NCBI GenBank assembly: GCA_013696965.1
Contig: JACCXN010000094.1
Coordinates: 37,434 to 101,433 of the forward strand
DNA length: 64,000 nucleotides
Source: Bacteroidota bacterium
GTDB lineage: Bacteria; Bacteroidota; Bacteroidia; JACCXN01
Direction of reading: 5' to 3'
The first letter of the stretch is position 1; every line of letters starts with the position of its first letter. A model generated the notes under the pieces. It did no database searches. It saw only the letters and a list, made by a program, of their open reading frames with translations, and was not told the DNA's origin. This document shows, one piece after another, positions 46,484-55,075 of the stretch. The translations under genes and the position numbers were made by a program.

Positions 46484-46576
46484 TTCTTGTTTAAATTGAT
46501 TCAGTAAATGTTTTTTGTAATTCAGTTGTTTTCTGACAACTATTTTAATAAAGATTGTGTTTTATAAGCAATTAAA

Positions 46577-47383
46577 TTATTTCCAAGCCCTTACAATAAG
46601 ACCTGTCCCCGTTTTATGGATCATATTTGTGTCCATATAATTAAGCAGATAGGCAACAGGAAAGGTTACAAAGTAATAAAAAGGCAGAACGATAAAAAAC
46701 AATTTAGAAATTCCAAGCATTTGAATAGGATATTTCATTGAAAGCTTCCAGGAAATTTTCCCTGGATTTCCGTAAGAATATCTTGCCGAAACTCTTGTGA
46801 ATCCTACGCTTTTTAGTTTTTGTTCTATCTCGCCAATATTATAACCGTCTCTAACATGTTCTTCTATAAAAGAGGATTCTCCATCCTCTGAAACGTCTGA
46901 GCCACCTTGATCTGATGGAGTGGAAATTAACAGCATACCCCCTTCTTTTAAAGAGGCATGAAAATTTTTAAAAACCAATACATCTTCCAGTATATGTTCC
47001 ATTACATCCACGGATAAAATAAGATCAAAAGAACCAGGTTTTTGAAATGTAGTCAGGTCTTCAATTTTAAATAAAACATTATCCTTTTTAATGGTTCGGA
47101 AAAATGTATTGCAATCGCATACTTGCTCTTCCTTTACATCAACCGCAAGTATGTTCCATTTTGGATTAATTTCAGATAAAAAGTAGGAATACTGTCCAAA
47201 TCCAGCACCGGCATCAAGAATGGTAGCATTGTCTGGAATTTTTAAAGCCCATCTTTTTATTTCCTTTTGAATGTGCCATGAGCGTAGTAGCAATAAGCCC
47301 AGAAGCTTGTAAAAAACTATTCTTAAATTCGAGGAACGGTTAAAAACATTTCCCAAAACTCGTTTAATTGGATCGTAATGCAT
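46577..47383 (-). CDS. Class I SAM-dependent methyltransferase
   Basis: 268 residues. Motif I DAGAGFGQYSYF (about residue 57) binds S-adenosylmethionine; LILSVDVMEHI marks the post-II region. The C-terminal 60 residues carry a hydrophobic stretch (FFIVLPFYYFVTFPVAYLL), so it may lie on the membrane and act on a lipid or glycolipid. The substrate is unknown. It is placed between rbfA (3 bases upstream) and the LolC/E-like gene, and the glycosyltransferase at the head of the run is a possible partner. Confidence 0.85.
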   Translation of the reverse strand: MHYDPIKRVLGNVFNRSSNLRIVFYKLLGLLLLRSWHIQKEIKRWALKIPDNATILDAGAGFGQYSYFLSEINPKWNILAVDVKEEQVCDCNTFFRTIKKDNVLFKIEDLTTFQKPGSFDLILSVDVMEHILEDVLVFKNFHASLKEGGMLLISTPSDQGGSDVSEDGESSFIEEHVRDGYNIGEIEQKLKSVGFTRVSARYSYGNPGKISWKLSMKYPIQMLGISKLFFIVLPFYYFVTFPVAYLLNYMDTNMIHKTGTGLIVRAWK

Positions 47384-47386
47384 TTT

Positions 47387-47725
47387 TTATTTTTTCAGTA
47401 AGTTATCAATTTTTTCAGCATAGTCAAGAGAATCATCAATGTGAAAATCAAGATTTGGAACTATACGTAATTGTTGTTTTATTCTTTCCCCAAGTTTTGT
47501 ACGTATTTCTTTGGTCTGTTTTTTTACATTTTTCATCACAAGATCTCTGTCTTTAACAACAAAAATGCTTAAATAAGTTTTTGCAACAGATAAATCAGGG
47601 CTAATTCTCACCCCGGTAACAGTAATAAATGCGCCACCAAACATGGTATTGCTTTCACGCTGGAAAATTTCGCCCAACTCTTTTTGCAGTAATCGTGCAA
47701 CTTTTTTTTGTCTTGTAGTTTCCAT
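47387..47725 (-). CDS. rbfA: Ribosome-binding factor A
   Basis: 112 residues with the KH-like fold of RbfA: MVxKEL-like start (VARLLQKELGEIF), a VTGVRISPDLSVAKTYLSIF core, and the C-terminal RIVPNLDFHIDDSLDYAEKID. It assists late maturation of the 30S subunit at the 16S 5' end. It is 3 bases before the methyltransferase gene and 8 bases after the glycosyltransferase gene, so all are likely co-transcribed. Confidence 0.94.
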   Translation of the reverse strand: METTRQKKVARLLQKELGEIFQRESNTMFGGAFITVTGVRISPDLSVAKTYLSIFVVKDRDLVMKNVKKQTKEIRTKLGERIKQQLRIVPNLDFHIDDSLDYAEKIDNLLKK

Positions 47726-47733
47726 CTCTTCTC

Positions 47734-48552
47734 TTACAATATTATTTGCTGTAAATATAACGTTCTTTCTTTTTCACTCCACTTTTCATCAAATGTGATC
47801 AAATTGGCCGAATCCTTAAAAACAGGAGGTTTTGATTTAGCTGTAATTCTGATAAAATGATGGTTAAAAACCCCAAGGGAAATATGCATAGGCTTTATAT
47901 CCCCCTTTTCAAGGCTTCTTTTTTTACTACGCATAAACAGATCAAAATCTCCAGCCTGTATCTTTTCATCCCATAAACCGAGCAATTCGATGGCCTTACG
48001 TGACATTACCACAGTATTTCCAACAAATCCCTCAATCACATCCCTGCCAAATTTCTTTTGCCTTTGATCTGAAAACTTTTCCCAATTGCCATACATTAAC
48101 CGATGCATAATGGAAAAAGAAAGCTCATTACGAGCTATAACGCCAATTCCATATTTGATCTTATGCCAGCGCTTTCTGAATTTTTTTGTCGTCACAGGAT
48201 TTTCAGCCTGTTCAATACCACAACAGGTTATTATATCCAATTGGTGGTGTTTCATGGTATCCAGTAAATTCAAATCCCAATTAGGAGCAACAATAATATC
48301 ATTGTTCAAAAAGGCAAGAATTTCACCTCTGGCAATATTAATTCCTTGGTTTTGACAATAAGGATAAGAATAATTTCCGTCATTTTCAATAACAACTGCA
48401 CCTACACTTTTAAAAAACTCCCTGCTGCCATCATTGGAATTATTATCAATGATAATAAGCTCAAAAGGGCCATGTGTGTAGTTGACAAGGTTTTTATAAA
48501 AAAGCCTGTTGAGTCCAATTTGATTGTATATGGCGGTAATAATGCTGATCAT
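47734..48552 (-). CDS. Family 2 glycosyltransferase
   Basis: 272 residues of the GT-A fold. The N terminus ISIITAIYNQ, the IIDNNSNDGS loop and FLNNDIIVAPNWD (carrying the DxD-like metal site) identify GT2; the C-terminal half contains a GNTVVMSRKAIELLG acceptor-side motif. The nucleotide-sugar donor is not predictable. The frame extends to a TTG at 48564 and an ATG at 48561; the ATG at 48552 is preferred because a promoter -7 box overlaps the longer starts and family members begin right before this strand. Confidence 0.86.
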   Translation of the reverse strand: MISIITAIYNQIGLNRLFYKNLVNYTHGPFELIIIDNNSNDGSREFFKSVGAVVIENDGNYSYPYCQNQGINIARGEILAFLNNDIIVAPNWDLNLLDTMKHHQLDIITCCGIEQAENPVTTKKFRKRWHKIKYGIGVIARNELSFSIMHRLMYGNWEKFSDQRQKKFGRDVIEGFVGNTVVMSRKAIELLGLWDEKIQAGDFDLFMRSKKRSLEKGDIKPMHISLGVFNHHFIRITAKSKPPVFKDSANLITFDEKWSEKERTLYLQQIIL

Positions 48553-48561
48553 AACGGACAT

Positions 48562-48590
48562 CAAATGTACATACTTTATTTTTATTCAAT
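48562..48590 (-). promoter_or_regulatory. Candidate promoter of the glycosyltransferase-rbfA run
   Basis: On the minus strand ATTG (48587-48590), a 17-base spacer and TACATTTG (48562-48569). It decides against the longer starts of the glycosyltransferase and leaves a leader of only a few bases. Confidence 0.45.
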
Positions 48591-48798
48591 ACCAGTTGCA
48601 GGTATATTGTAACACGCATTACAAAATATAAAACTTAAATTTTTAAAAAAAAAAGCATATTTATTCTGTTTTTTCTTTCCAACGCTTGTATCAAATGCTA
48701 AAATAGGAGTTTTAATAAAAAGCAAGTTTTAAGGAATCTTAGTTTTAATAACAGAAGAAAGCGTAAAAAAATATAACTTGCAACGATTTTATCCAACA

Positions 48799-50625
48799 AT
48801 GAAGACCTATTTCAGAATACTGTCATATGCAAGGCCTTTAAATAGGTTTGTTCCGGCCTATGCCATCCTGGCTATTTTTGCTGTTGTATTTGGATTGATA
48901 AATTTCACCTTGTTGATTCCTCTGCTCAATGTGCTTTTTGATACAGCACCAGTAAATATTGAATTAGTAAAACCAGAATTTCACTTCAATATTCTTTATT
49001 TCAGGGATCTTTTTAATTACTATTTTGGAAAAATACTTCTAGATCATGGAAGAGTAGGGGCTCTGCAGTTTGTTTGTGTAGTATTGGTTTTTTCTGTTTT
49101 TGCGGCAAATGTATTTAAATATACCTCTCAAAGGGTTATGAGTTCCATGCGCACTACCACTGTATATAATATTCGTAGAAATTTGTTTGACAAGATTACT
49201 GATTTGCATTTGGGATATTTCAATAAACATCAAAAAGGCCAGTTGATTTCCAGGCTTACTAATGATGTAAATGAAATTGAAAATTCAGTGGTTAGTTCCG
49301 TACAGGTGGTTTTTAAAGAACCCCTTATGATTATAGGGTACCTTGTGCTCTTGTTTATTATGTCGGTAGAGTTGACCATATTTACCTTAATGGTTTTGCC
49401 TTTATCCGGGTTTTTTATTTCAGTTATATTAAAAAAACTTAAGCGGGAATCAAGACAAATTCAGGAATTGCTTGGAACTATTTTAAGTGTTATTGAAGAA
49501 ACAATTTCAGGAGTCAGGATTATTAAAGCATTTAATGCCCAACCCTTTGTTCGAAAACAATTTAAAAAGCAAAATATCAAGCACAGAACAGTACTTAAAT
49601 CCATGTGGAATAAAAGGGAACTTGCTTCACCTGTTTCGGAATTTGCGGGGGTTCTTGTAGTTGCCCTTGTGTTGCTTTATGGGGGAACCTTAGTTTTGGA
49701 GAACAATTCCGAACTTTCTGCAAGTGAATTTATTACCTATATTATTCTTTATTCTCAAATCCTTGTTCCTGCAAAAAGCATATCCACCGCAATAAGCAAT
49801 ATACAAAGAGGGATAGCTTCTGGAGAAAGGATTTTTGAAATAATGGATACGGATATTTCTATAAAAGATCATCCCAGGGCTAAGTCTTTTGAAAAGTTCA
49901 ACAATAAAATTGAGTATAAAAATGTCACTTTTGGCTATGAAAGTGAAATGGTATTAAAAGATATAAGTTTTACGATTCCAGAAGGAAAAATTACTGCTCT
50001 TGTAGGTTCATCCGGATCAGGGAAATCAACTATTGCAGATTTATTGCCGCGCTTTTATGATTCTAAATCAGGTGAAATATTAATGGATGGCATTCCAGTT
50101 CAGGAAATAAAGCTTAAGGATTTAAGAAAGCAATTGGGAATAGTAACACAGGAATCGATTTTATTCAATGATACGGTTTTTAACAATATTGCTTTTGGAG
50201 TGGAATCTGCAAGCGAGGATGCTGTGATTAAAGCGGCCAAAATTGCAAATGCACATGAATTTATTATTGCCATGCCCGAGGGTTATCAAACCAATATTGG
50301 GGATCGAGGCAGCAAGTTATCAGGAGGGCAAAGGCAGCGAATGAGTATTGCAAGGGCAATATTTAAAAATCCACCTATCCTGATTCTTGATGAGGCCACC
50401 TCTGCATTAGATACCGAATCAGAACGTTTGGTTCAGGAGGCTTTACAAAACCTGATGAAAAACCGCACTACACTTGTGATTGCACATCGCCTTTCCACAA
50501 TTCAACATGCAAATGAAATATTGGTGATTGATAAGGGGGAAATTGTTGAAAGAGGCACCCATGATCATTTATTAGAGAAAAAGGGAATTTATAAAAAACT
50601 ATACGATTTGCAGAGTTTCATTTAA
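48799..50625 (+). CDS. MsbA-like ABC exporter (fused membrane and ATPase domains)
   Basis: 608 residues. Six membrane helices span about 15-330 with the coupling region MSSMRTTTVYNIRRNLFDKI; the ATPase domain has Walker A VGSSGSGKSTIADL (about 395), signature KLSGGQRQRMSIARA and Walker B ILILDEATSALD. The half-size fused form works as a homodimer. MsbA-type members flip lipid A or other lipids; drug export is possible as well. A TTG at 48778 would add seven residues, but the ATG at 48799 is preferred. Its neighbour is a divergent glycosyltransferase run, which fits envelope lipid traffic. Confidence 0.92.
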   Translation: MKTYFRILSYARPLNRFVPAYAILAIFAVVFGLINFTLLIPLLNVLFDTAPVNIELVKPEFHFNILYFRDLFNYYFGKILLDHGRVGALQFVCVVLVFSVFAANVFKYTSQRVMSSMRTTTVYNIRRNLFDKITDLHLGYFNKHQKGQLISRLTNDVNEIENSVVSSVQVVFKEPLMIIGYLVLLFIMSVELTIFTLMVLPLSGFFISVILKKLKRESRQIQELLGTILSVIEETISGVRIIKAFNAQPFVRKQFKKQNIKHRTVLKSMWNKRELASPVSEFAGVLVVALVLLYGGTLVLENNSELSASEFITYIILYSQILVPAKSISTAISNIQRGIASGERIFEIMDTDISIKDHPRAKSFEKFNNKIEYKNVTFGYESEMVLKDISFTIPEGKITALVGSSGSGKSTIADLLPRFYDSKSGEILMDGIPVQEIKLKDLRKQLGIVTQESILFNDTVFNNIAFGVESASEDAVIKAAKIANAHEFIIAMPEGYQTNIGDRGSKLSGGQRQRMSIARAIFKNPPILILDEATSALDTESERLVQEALQNLMKNRTTLVIAHRLSTIQHANEILVIDKGEIVERGTHDHLLEKKGIYKKLYDLQSFI

Positions 50626-50769
50626 GAAAAACCCCTATTGTATTTTTTCCTTAAAAAAAGGCTAAAAAATAAAAAAACCACCGCTATTCATATTTGGGCC
50701 ATATAAGGCAAAGAACCTTCAAGAATTTTTAATAAGCAATGAAGATAAAGAATTTTTTTAGTTGAATTT

Positions 50770-51282
50770 TTAGGCAAACAAGGCTTTTAATTCATTTGCA
50801 TCCTGAGGTTTCATTTTCCCAGCCAATATAAGGCTAAGCTGCTTTCTTCTTAATGCGCTTTCATATCTTGCTTTTTCTTCCTCAGTTTCAGGAATTAGAT
50901 CAGGCACCGAAATAGGATTTCCTAACTGGTCAACGGCAACAAAGGTGTAGATAGCTTCATTGCATTTTGTTTTTAATCCTGTAGAATGATTCTCAACATA
51001 CACATCAATAAAAACCTCCATTGAAGTGCTGTAAGCCCTTGAAACTTTAGCTTCCAAAGTTACAATATCAGCAAGCCTGATTGGGAAATTAAAGGAAACA
51101 TTATTTACTGCTGCTGTAACAACTACTCTTTTACAATGCCTGTGAGCAGAAATGGCAGCGGTAATATCCATTAAATGTAAAAGACGCCCTCCCATTAAAT
51201 TGCCAATTGTGTTGGTATCATTTGGAAGTACAATTTCAGTGGATATTGTATGGGATTCTTTTGCGGTTTTTGACTTAGCCAT
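50770..51282 (-). CDS. Acyl-CoA thioesterase (hotdog fold)
   Basis: 170 residues with a single hotdog domain (about 12-125): IVLPNDTNTIGNLMGGRLLHLMD holds the catalytic asparagine-aspartate region, and VTAAVNNVSFNFPIRLADIV follows. It resembles YciA/BFIT-type acyl-CoA hydrolases. A C-terminal extension (ETEEEKARYESALRRKQ) is common in these proteins. The frame opens at 51303, but the ATG at 51282 is chosen because a -7 box covers 51301-51308. It is divergent from hemJ. Confidence 0.9.
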   Translation of the reverse strand: MAKSKTAKESHTISTEIVLPNDTNTIGNLMGGRLLHLMDITAAISAHRHCKRVVVTAAVNNVSFNFPIRLADIVTLEAKVSRAYSTSMEVFIDVYVENHSTGLKTKCNEAIYTFVAVDQLGNPISVPDLIPETEEEKARYESALRRKQLSLILAGKMKPQDANELKALFA

Positions 51283-51300
51283 TGGTTTATTTTTAAAAAA

Positions 51301-51308
51301 CAAAGATA
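51301..51308 (-). promoter_or_regulatory. Candidate -7 promoter element for the thioesterase
   Basis: The minus strand reads TATCTTTG, a full TAnnTTTG match, 18 bases before the ATG at 51282. It overlaps and so argues against the alternative start at 51303. Confidence 0.45.
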
Positions 51309-51347
51309 TTAATAGTTCCCGGTTCTCTTAAATATGTTTCTATTTCT

Positions 51348-51355
51348 TAATTTTG
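51348..51355 (+). promoter_or_regulatory. Candidate -7 promoter element for hemJ
   Basis: TAATTTTG matches TAnnTTTG, 16 bases before the hemJ ATG. No -33 box at proper spacing. Confidence 0.4.
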
Positions 51356-51371
51356 GCCCTTATTTATTCCT

Positions 51372-51914
51372 ATGCTTTATTTAAAGGCCTTACATATTAT
51401 TTTTATTGTTACCTGGTTTGCAGGCCTGTTTTATATTGTCAGGTTATTCATCTACCATACTGAGGCGCAAGAAAAACCGGAACCTGAAAAATCAATATTG
51501 CAAAAACAGTTTAAATTAATGGAAAAAAGACTCTGGTTTGGCATTACCTGGCCATCTATGATTTTAACCTGGATTTTTGGTTTGTGGCTAGCTTTTACAA
51601 TGTACGGATTCAATGTTTTTAATTTTCCTGCCTGGTTAACCATCAAACTTGGTTTTGTTTTAGGACTCACCATTTACCACTTAACTTGCGGAATTGTTTT
51701 TAACAGACTTAAAAACGACAAAATTAAATTAAGTTCGTCTGCATTAAGAATATGGAATGAAGTTGCTACTTTATTTCTGGTGGCAATTGTATTTTTAGTG
51801 GTATTAAAAAGCTTTTTTGATTTGTTTTGGGGATTGGCTGGATTTATTGTTTTTTCACTCTTGCTTTTCCTTGCAATTGCAATGTATAAAAAGAATAGAA
51901 TAAAAAATCAATAG
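51372..51914 (+). CDS. hemJ: HemJ-type protoporphyrinogen IX oxidase
   Basis: 180 residues with four or five membrane helices. The N terminus LKALHIIFIVTWFAGLFYI followed by RLFIYHTEA carries the conserved histidine and arginine of HemJ, and KRLWFGITWPSMILTW is the second family stretch. HemJ oxidises protoporphyrinogen to protoporphyrin in heme synthesis at the inner membrane. A C-terminal helix pair (about 130-170) extends past the usual end. No other heme gene is adjacent. Confidence 0.88.
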   Translation: MLYLKALHIIFIVTWFAGLFYIVRLFIYHTEAQEKPEPEKSILQKQFKLMEKRLWFGITWPSMILTWIFGLWLAFTMYGFNVFNFPAWLTIKLGFVLGLTIYHLTCGIVFNRLKNDKIKLSSSALRIWNEVATLFLVAIVFLVVLKSFFDLFWGLAGFIVFSLLLFLAIAMYKKNRIKNQ

Positions 51915-51943
51915 TTATCTCAGTTAAACCAGATTAAAACAAG

Positions 51944-52984
51944 TCATTCTAAAAAATAAAAATCACCTGGAATAATGCCGGCATTAAAGGAATTAATTAA
52001 ATTACCTTCTTTGCTGTACCTCATTATTTTCCCCTTTTGAACATAATCAATTGCATCAGCAATATATATTATTCCTGTTTTTGGTTCAACTCCCAATCCA
52101 TAAAAATTTAAATTGTTTTGGACAATGAAAGGCTGCGTGTCCAGCTCAATATTATTGATGCTTGCCCTACAAATACCATTGTTTAAGAAATACAGCATAT
52201 CCCCCTCGCTGTTTATTCTTAATTTAAAGGGATTTTGATTTGCATTGGGAAAATGGACAGAATATTCAACGAGATTTGTTTCAGGATTTACTCTATGAAT
52301 GCTTCCCGGTATGCCCCCGGTGTTCTCTCCACTGCAAAGTATCCATAGTTTTCCGTTTTTATCTTTTCGTATAGAGTTTGAAGCATAACCAGTTTTAATG
52401 CTATCAGTTAAAAGGTCTGTTATTGGGTTAAAAACATAGAGGTATTCACTTTTTAAATTAGTCACGAAAACCTTTCCACTTGAAAAAATCAACTCTTCTG
52501 TAAAACCTCTGCATGGAATTGTTTTAATTACCGTATTGTTGGTTAAATCAAGCACCGAAATTACATTAGAAGCATAATCTGTGACATAAGCCTTGGTTTC
52601 GCTTACAGCCTTAATATATCTTGGAGAAGTTAAGCCATTTATACTTGCAAGTGATTTAAAATCAGAAAGATTTACTACCTCAATTTTACCAGAATTATTT
52701 ACTACCAAATAAGCCTTGCTGCCAATTATTTCCATGGATTGAAATACATCCCCAAGGGGACGGTCATTGGCTGTTTTAAAAACATTAGTTGAATATGAAC
52801 TATCGGCATTGTTGTAAAAATCAATTGAAGCATTGCCCCACTGGTAATTGCCTTCATTAAGAATGAAAACACCTCCTTGTGGAGTAATTTGAATTGGTTT
52901 TTCAGGATCAGGCTTAATAGGCTTGTCCTTTTTACAGGATAAACAAACAAGAATAATAACCAATGTAAATAATCTGTACATCAT
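51944..52984 (-). CDS. DUF5074-type beta-propeller lipoprotein (possible BtuG-like B12 binder)
   Basis: 346 residues with a lipoprotein signal (lipobox LSC at about residues 14-16). The body is a chain of propeller blades of YncE type: FILNEGNYQWGNASIDFYN, then units such as AYVTDYASNVISVLDLTNN and VFVTNLKSEYLYVFNP. In gut Bacteroides, BtuG surface lipoproteins have this fold and capture cobalamin for BtuB (recalled knowledge). Here it is the last gene of a riboswitch-controlled operon with a BtuB-like receptor, so the same role is likely. Its ATG overlaps the TGA of the preceding gene by 4 bases. Confidence 0.82.
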   Translation of the reverse strand: MMYRLFTLVIILVCLSCKKDKPIKPDPEKPIQITPQGGVFILNEGNYQWGNASIDFYNNADSSYSTNVFKTANDRPLGDVFQSMEIIGSKAYLVVNNSGKIEVVNLSDFKSLASINGLTSPRYIKAVSETKAYVTDYASNVISVLDLTNNTVIKTIPCRGFTEELIFSSGKVFVTNLKSEYLYVFNPITDLLTDSIKTGYASNSIRKDKNGKLWILCSGENTGGIPGSIHRVNPETNLVEYSVHFPNANQNPFKLRINSEGDMLYFLNNGICRASINNIELDTQPFIVQNNLNFYGLGVEPKTGIIYIADAIDYVQKGKIMRYSKEGNLINSFNAGIIPGDFYFLE

Positions 52985-54006
52985 TTTAAAAGTATAACTT
53001 TTTGATTTTCCATGTTTTTTTCACCCCTAAAATTCAGGATATAAAGACCATTTTGTAATGCTTCAATATTTACCGAAATACTATAATCGCCAATTTCTTT
53101 ATATGCATCTTCAAAAATACGAACCTCAATGTTATCAGTTCTCCTAAGACTTATTTTTATATTCCCTGGTTCTTTTATGCTATATTTTATTGTTATATTA
53201 TCTTTTACGGGATTGGGAAAAGAATTTATACTAAAAAGACTGTTTTTTTGCTTTTTAACACTTGTTCCCGGCACTTGATTAATAACTCCCACTGCATCTA
53301 AATCAAAACCACCTTGGGGAAATGGAGTTGGAAAAGGATCATTAATTTTATTGTTCTGTGCATCCCTAGTGGCATATTGATCGTTTAAAGAACCTACTAC
53401 ATCAATAATTTTAACATGGGTGATATGGTTTACATCAAGACCGGGGATATTTGTCATCTCCTCCAAATCAAAGGGTGTTCCATAAAAAAGCTTGTATTTT
53501 CCCGCCAGGTTGTTAAGTTTGCTAGCTTCTGATAAATCAAATGTGCCTAATTGAGTGTTAGTGTCGGTAAGGCAAGTAGCAGGGAAACGGAAAAAAGTTT
53601 GTCCATTGGAACTTACTTCCACAAATGCCAGTTCCAAAAAGGAACCATCAAATGAATTTTCAAAAACTGCAAAATCATAACCGGGGCCATTGATAATAGG
53701 CCCTTCAAAAGTAAGTACAGCCGTTCCCCCATCCCCAAGACTAACAGTTCCACTTGTTCCTGATTTTCCAATTGCCATCTGAGCTTCTCCCGCTGATGCA
53801 TATCCTATTGAAGCATTGGAAATATCTTGTAATCCTCTTGTTACCTGGCAAGCTATTGCCCAATTAATAAAGATGATGCTATCCTTATGAATTGCTGCTG
53901 ATCCTGGTTGCCCAGCCCCAGGAGAAAACTGCGCAAAAACGCCAGGTAAAAAAAGACAAAAGCCAGGCAAAAAAGCAAATATTATTTTTTTCATACATTT
54001 GATCAT
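52981..54006 (-). CDS. T9SS-sorted surface protein of the B12 locus
   Basis: 341 residues with a signal peptide (MKKIIFAFLPGFCLFLPGVFAQ from residue 5; an ATG at 53994 is the alternative start). The main domain (about 25-245) includes SLGDGGTAVLTFEGPIINGPGYDFAVFENSF and AFVEVSSNGQTFFRF, a lectin-like beta sandwich often seen beside cobalamin receptors in Bacteroidota. The C-terminal 80 residues are a type A T9SS sorting domain (SFPNPVKDNITIKY, then ALQNGLYILNF). The protein should be delivered to the cell surface. Its exact role in B12 uptake is unknown. Confidence 0.8.
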   Translation of the reverse strand: MIKCMKKIIFAFLPGFCLFLPGVFAQFSPGAGQPGSAAIHKDSIIFINWAIACQVTRGLQDISNASIGYASAGEAQMAIGKSGTSGTVSLGDGGTAVLTFEGPIINGPGYDFAVFENSFDGSFLELAFVEVSSNGQTFFRFPATCLTDTNTQLGTFDLSEASKLNNLAGKYKLFYGTPFDLEEMTNIPGLDVNHITHVKIIDVVGSLNDQYATRDAQNNKINDPFPTPFPQGGFDLDAVGVINQVPGTSVKKQKNSLFSINSFPNPVKDNITIKYSIKEPGNIKISLRRTDNIEVRIFEDAYKEIGDYSISVNIEALQNGLYILNFRGEKNMENQKVILLK

Positions 54007-54051
54007 AAAATCAATAAAACCTGGAATTCTGTAAGGTTTTATTCACTGCAA

Positions 54052-55065
54052 TTAATTTTTAATAAAAATAGTTCGTTCAATAAAATGATCAGAATTAGAT
54101 ACCTCAATAATGTAAGCTCCTGAAGGGTATCCCGAAACATTAATTTTATATTTATCGGTGTTTTCAATGTTCTCTTTAAAAAGTTCTCTTCCTGCAAGAT
54201 CCCTTATGCTGATAAAGGTATAATTTGAGCTTGTAAATGAAACATTTAATTGATCACCTGCAGGATTTGGGTAAAAGGCAAACAGATTTTTTTTGAAGTG
54301 GTTTTCTACCAATAGAGGCGAATCCATTGTAGTGAAATCATCTACGCAAAAATATCCTGGAGTATTCATTCCCCAATCTCCATTGTCAGAAGAGGAAAGA
54401 TGAAAGATAAGGCTGTCTAAATTGCCTAATGATTCCAAATTAACCCACTCCCAGGTGGTAACTATATAATTTTGCGATGCATTGGAAAAACGATAATCTG
54501 CAAGATAAAAATCAACGGTGTCATTGATGGGAGCATTGTTGTAAAAACCAGTTATGCTTAATTTGTACCAATCTTTGCCTTGAGTGCCATCAATATCGCC
54601 ATTTGCTCCATAAATTGAACCGAATTGCTTACCTATGGCATCTCCTTGAAGCATACTGATAGCCGCATAGGTTGAATTTGTAACGTACATTCCATTTACA
54701 ATTCCTCCTTTTGCAGCATTTTTCAGATGGATAACAGCGGCATCCATACCAATAGCATAATTAGCAGAATTGTAGTATCCGCTTGCAGTTCTGGCGCTGT
54801 ATAAATTTGTAAATCCTGCCGTTGTGCTGTCCTTCATGTTGGAATATGCAAAGCCTTCACTCCAATAACCTCCCCAGGTTAAATCAAAAGTATTGGTAAA
54901 AAAGGCATTTCCGCTATTAAATCCCTGCGATAAATCGCTTCCTTCCCAATAAGAATCTGCATTAAGCGAAAGGTTTTCATAATCCGAAACTGTTTGTGCA
55001 TTGGAATACACAGTAATTGACATTAAGATTTTAAACAGAATTAATTGAGTTGCTCTTGTTTTCAT
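54052..55065 (-). CDS. DUF4465 protein with T9SS sorting domain
   Basis: 337 residues with a signal peptide (about 1-23). The DUF4465 domain (about 25-245) shows SYWEGSDLSQGFNSGNAFF, TYAAISMLQGDAIGKQFG and SSSDNGDWGMNTPGYFCVDDF. The C-terminal 80 residues are a T9SS type A domain (AFYPNPAGDQLNVSF and YPSGAYIIEV). DUF4465 proteins recur in Bacteroidota cobalamin loci and some bind B12 at the surface (BtuH-like; recalled, not checked). It lies 10 bases after the TonB receptor gene. Confidence 0.85.
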   Translation of the reverse strand: MKTRATQLILFKILMSITVYSNAQTVSDYENLSLNADSYWEGSDLSQGFNSGNAFFTNTFDLTWGGYWSEGFAYSNMKDSTTAGFTNLYSARTASGYYNSANYAIGMDAAVIHLKNAAKGGIVNGMYVTNSTYAAISMLQGDAIGKQFGSIYGANGDIDGTQGKDWYKLSITGFYNNAPINDTVDFYLADYRFSNASQNYIVTTWEWVNLESLGNLDSLIFHLSSSDNGDWGMNTPGYFCVDDFTTMDSPLLVENHFKKNLFAFYPNPAGDQLNVSFTSSNYTFISIRDLAGRELFKENIENTDKYKINVSGYPSGAYIIEVSNSDHFIERTIFIKN

Positions 55066-55075
55066 AAAATTTAAG

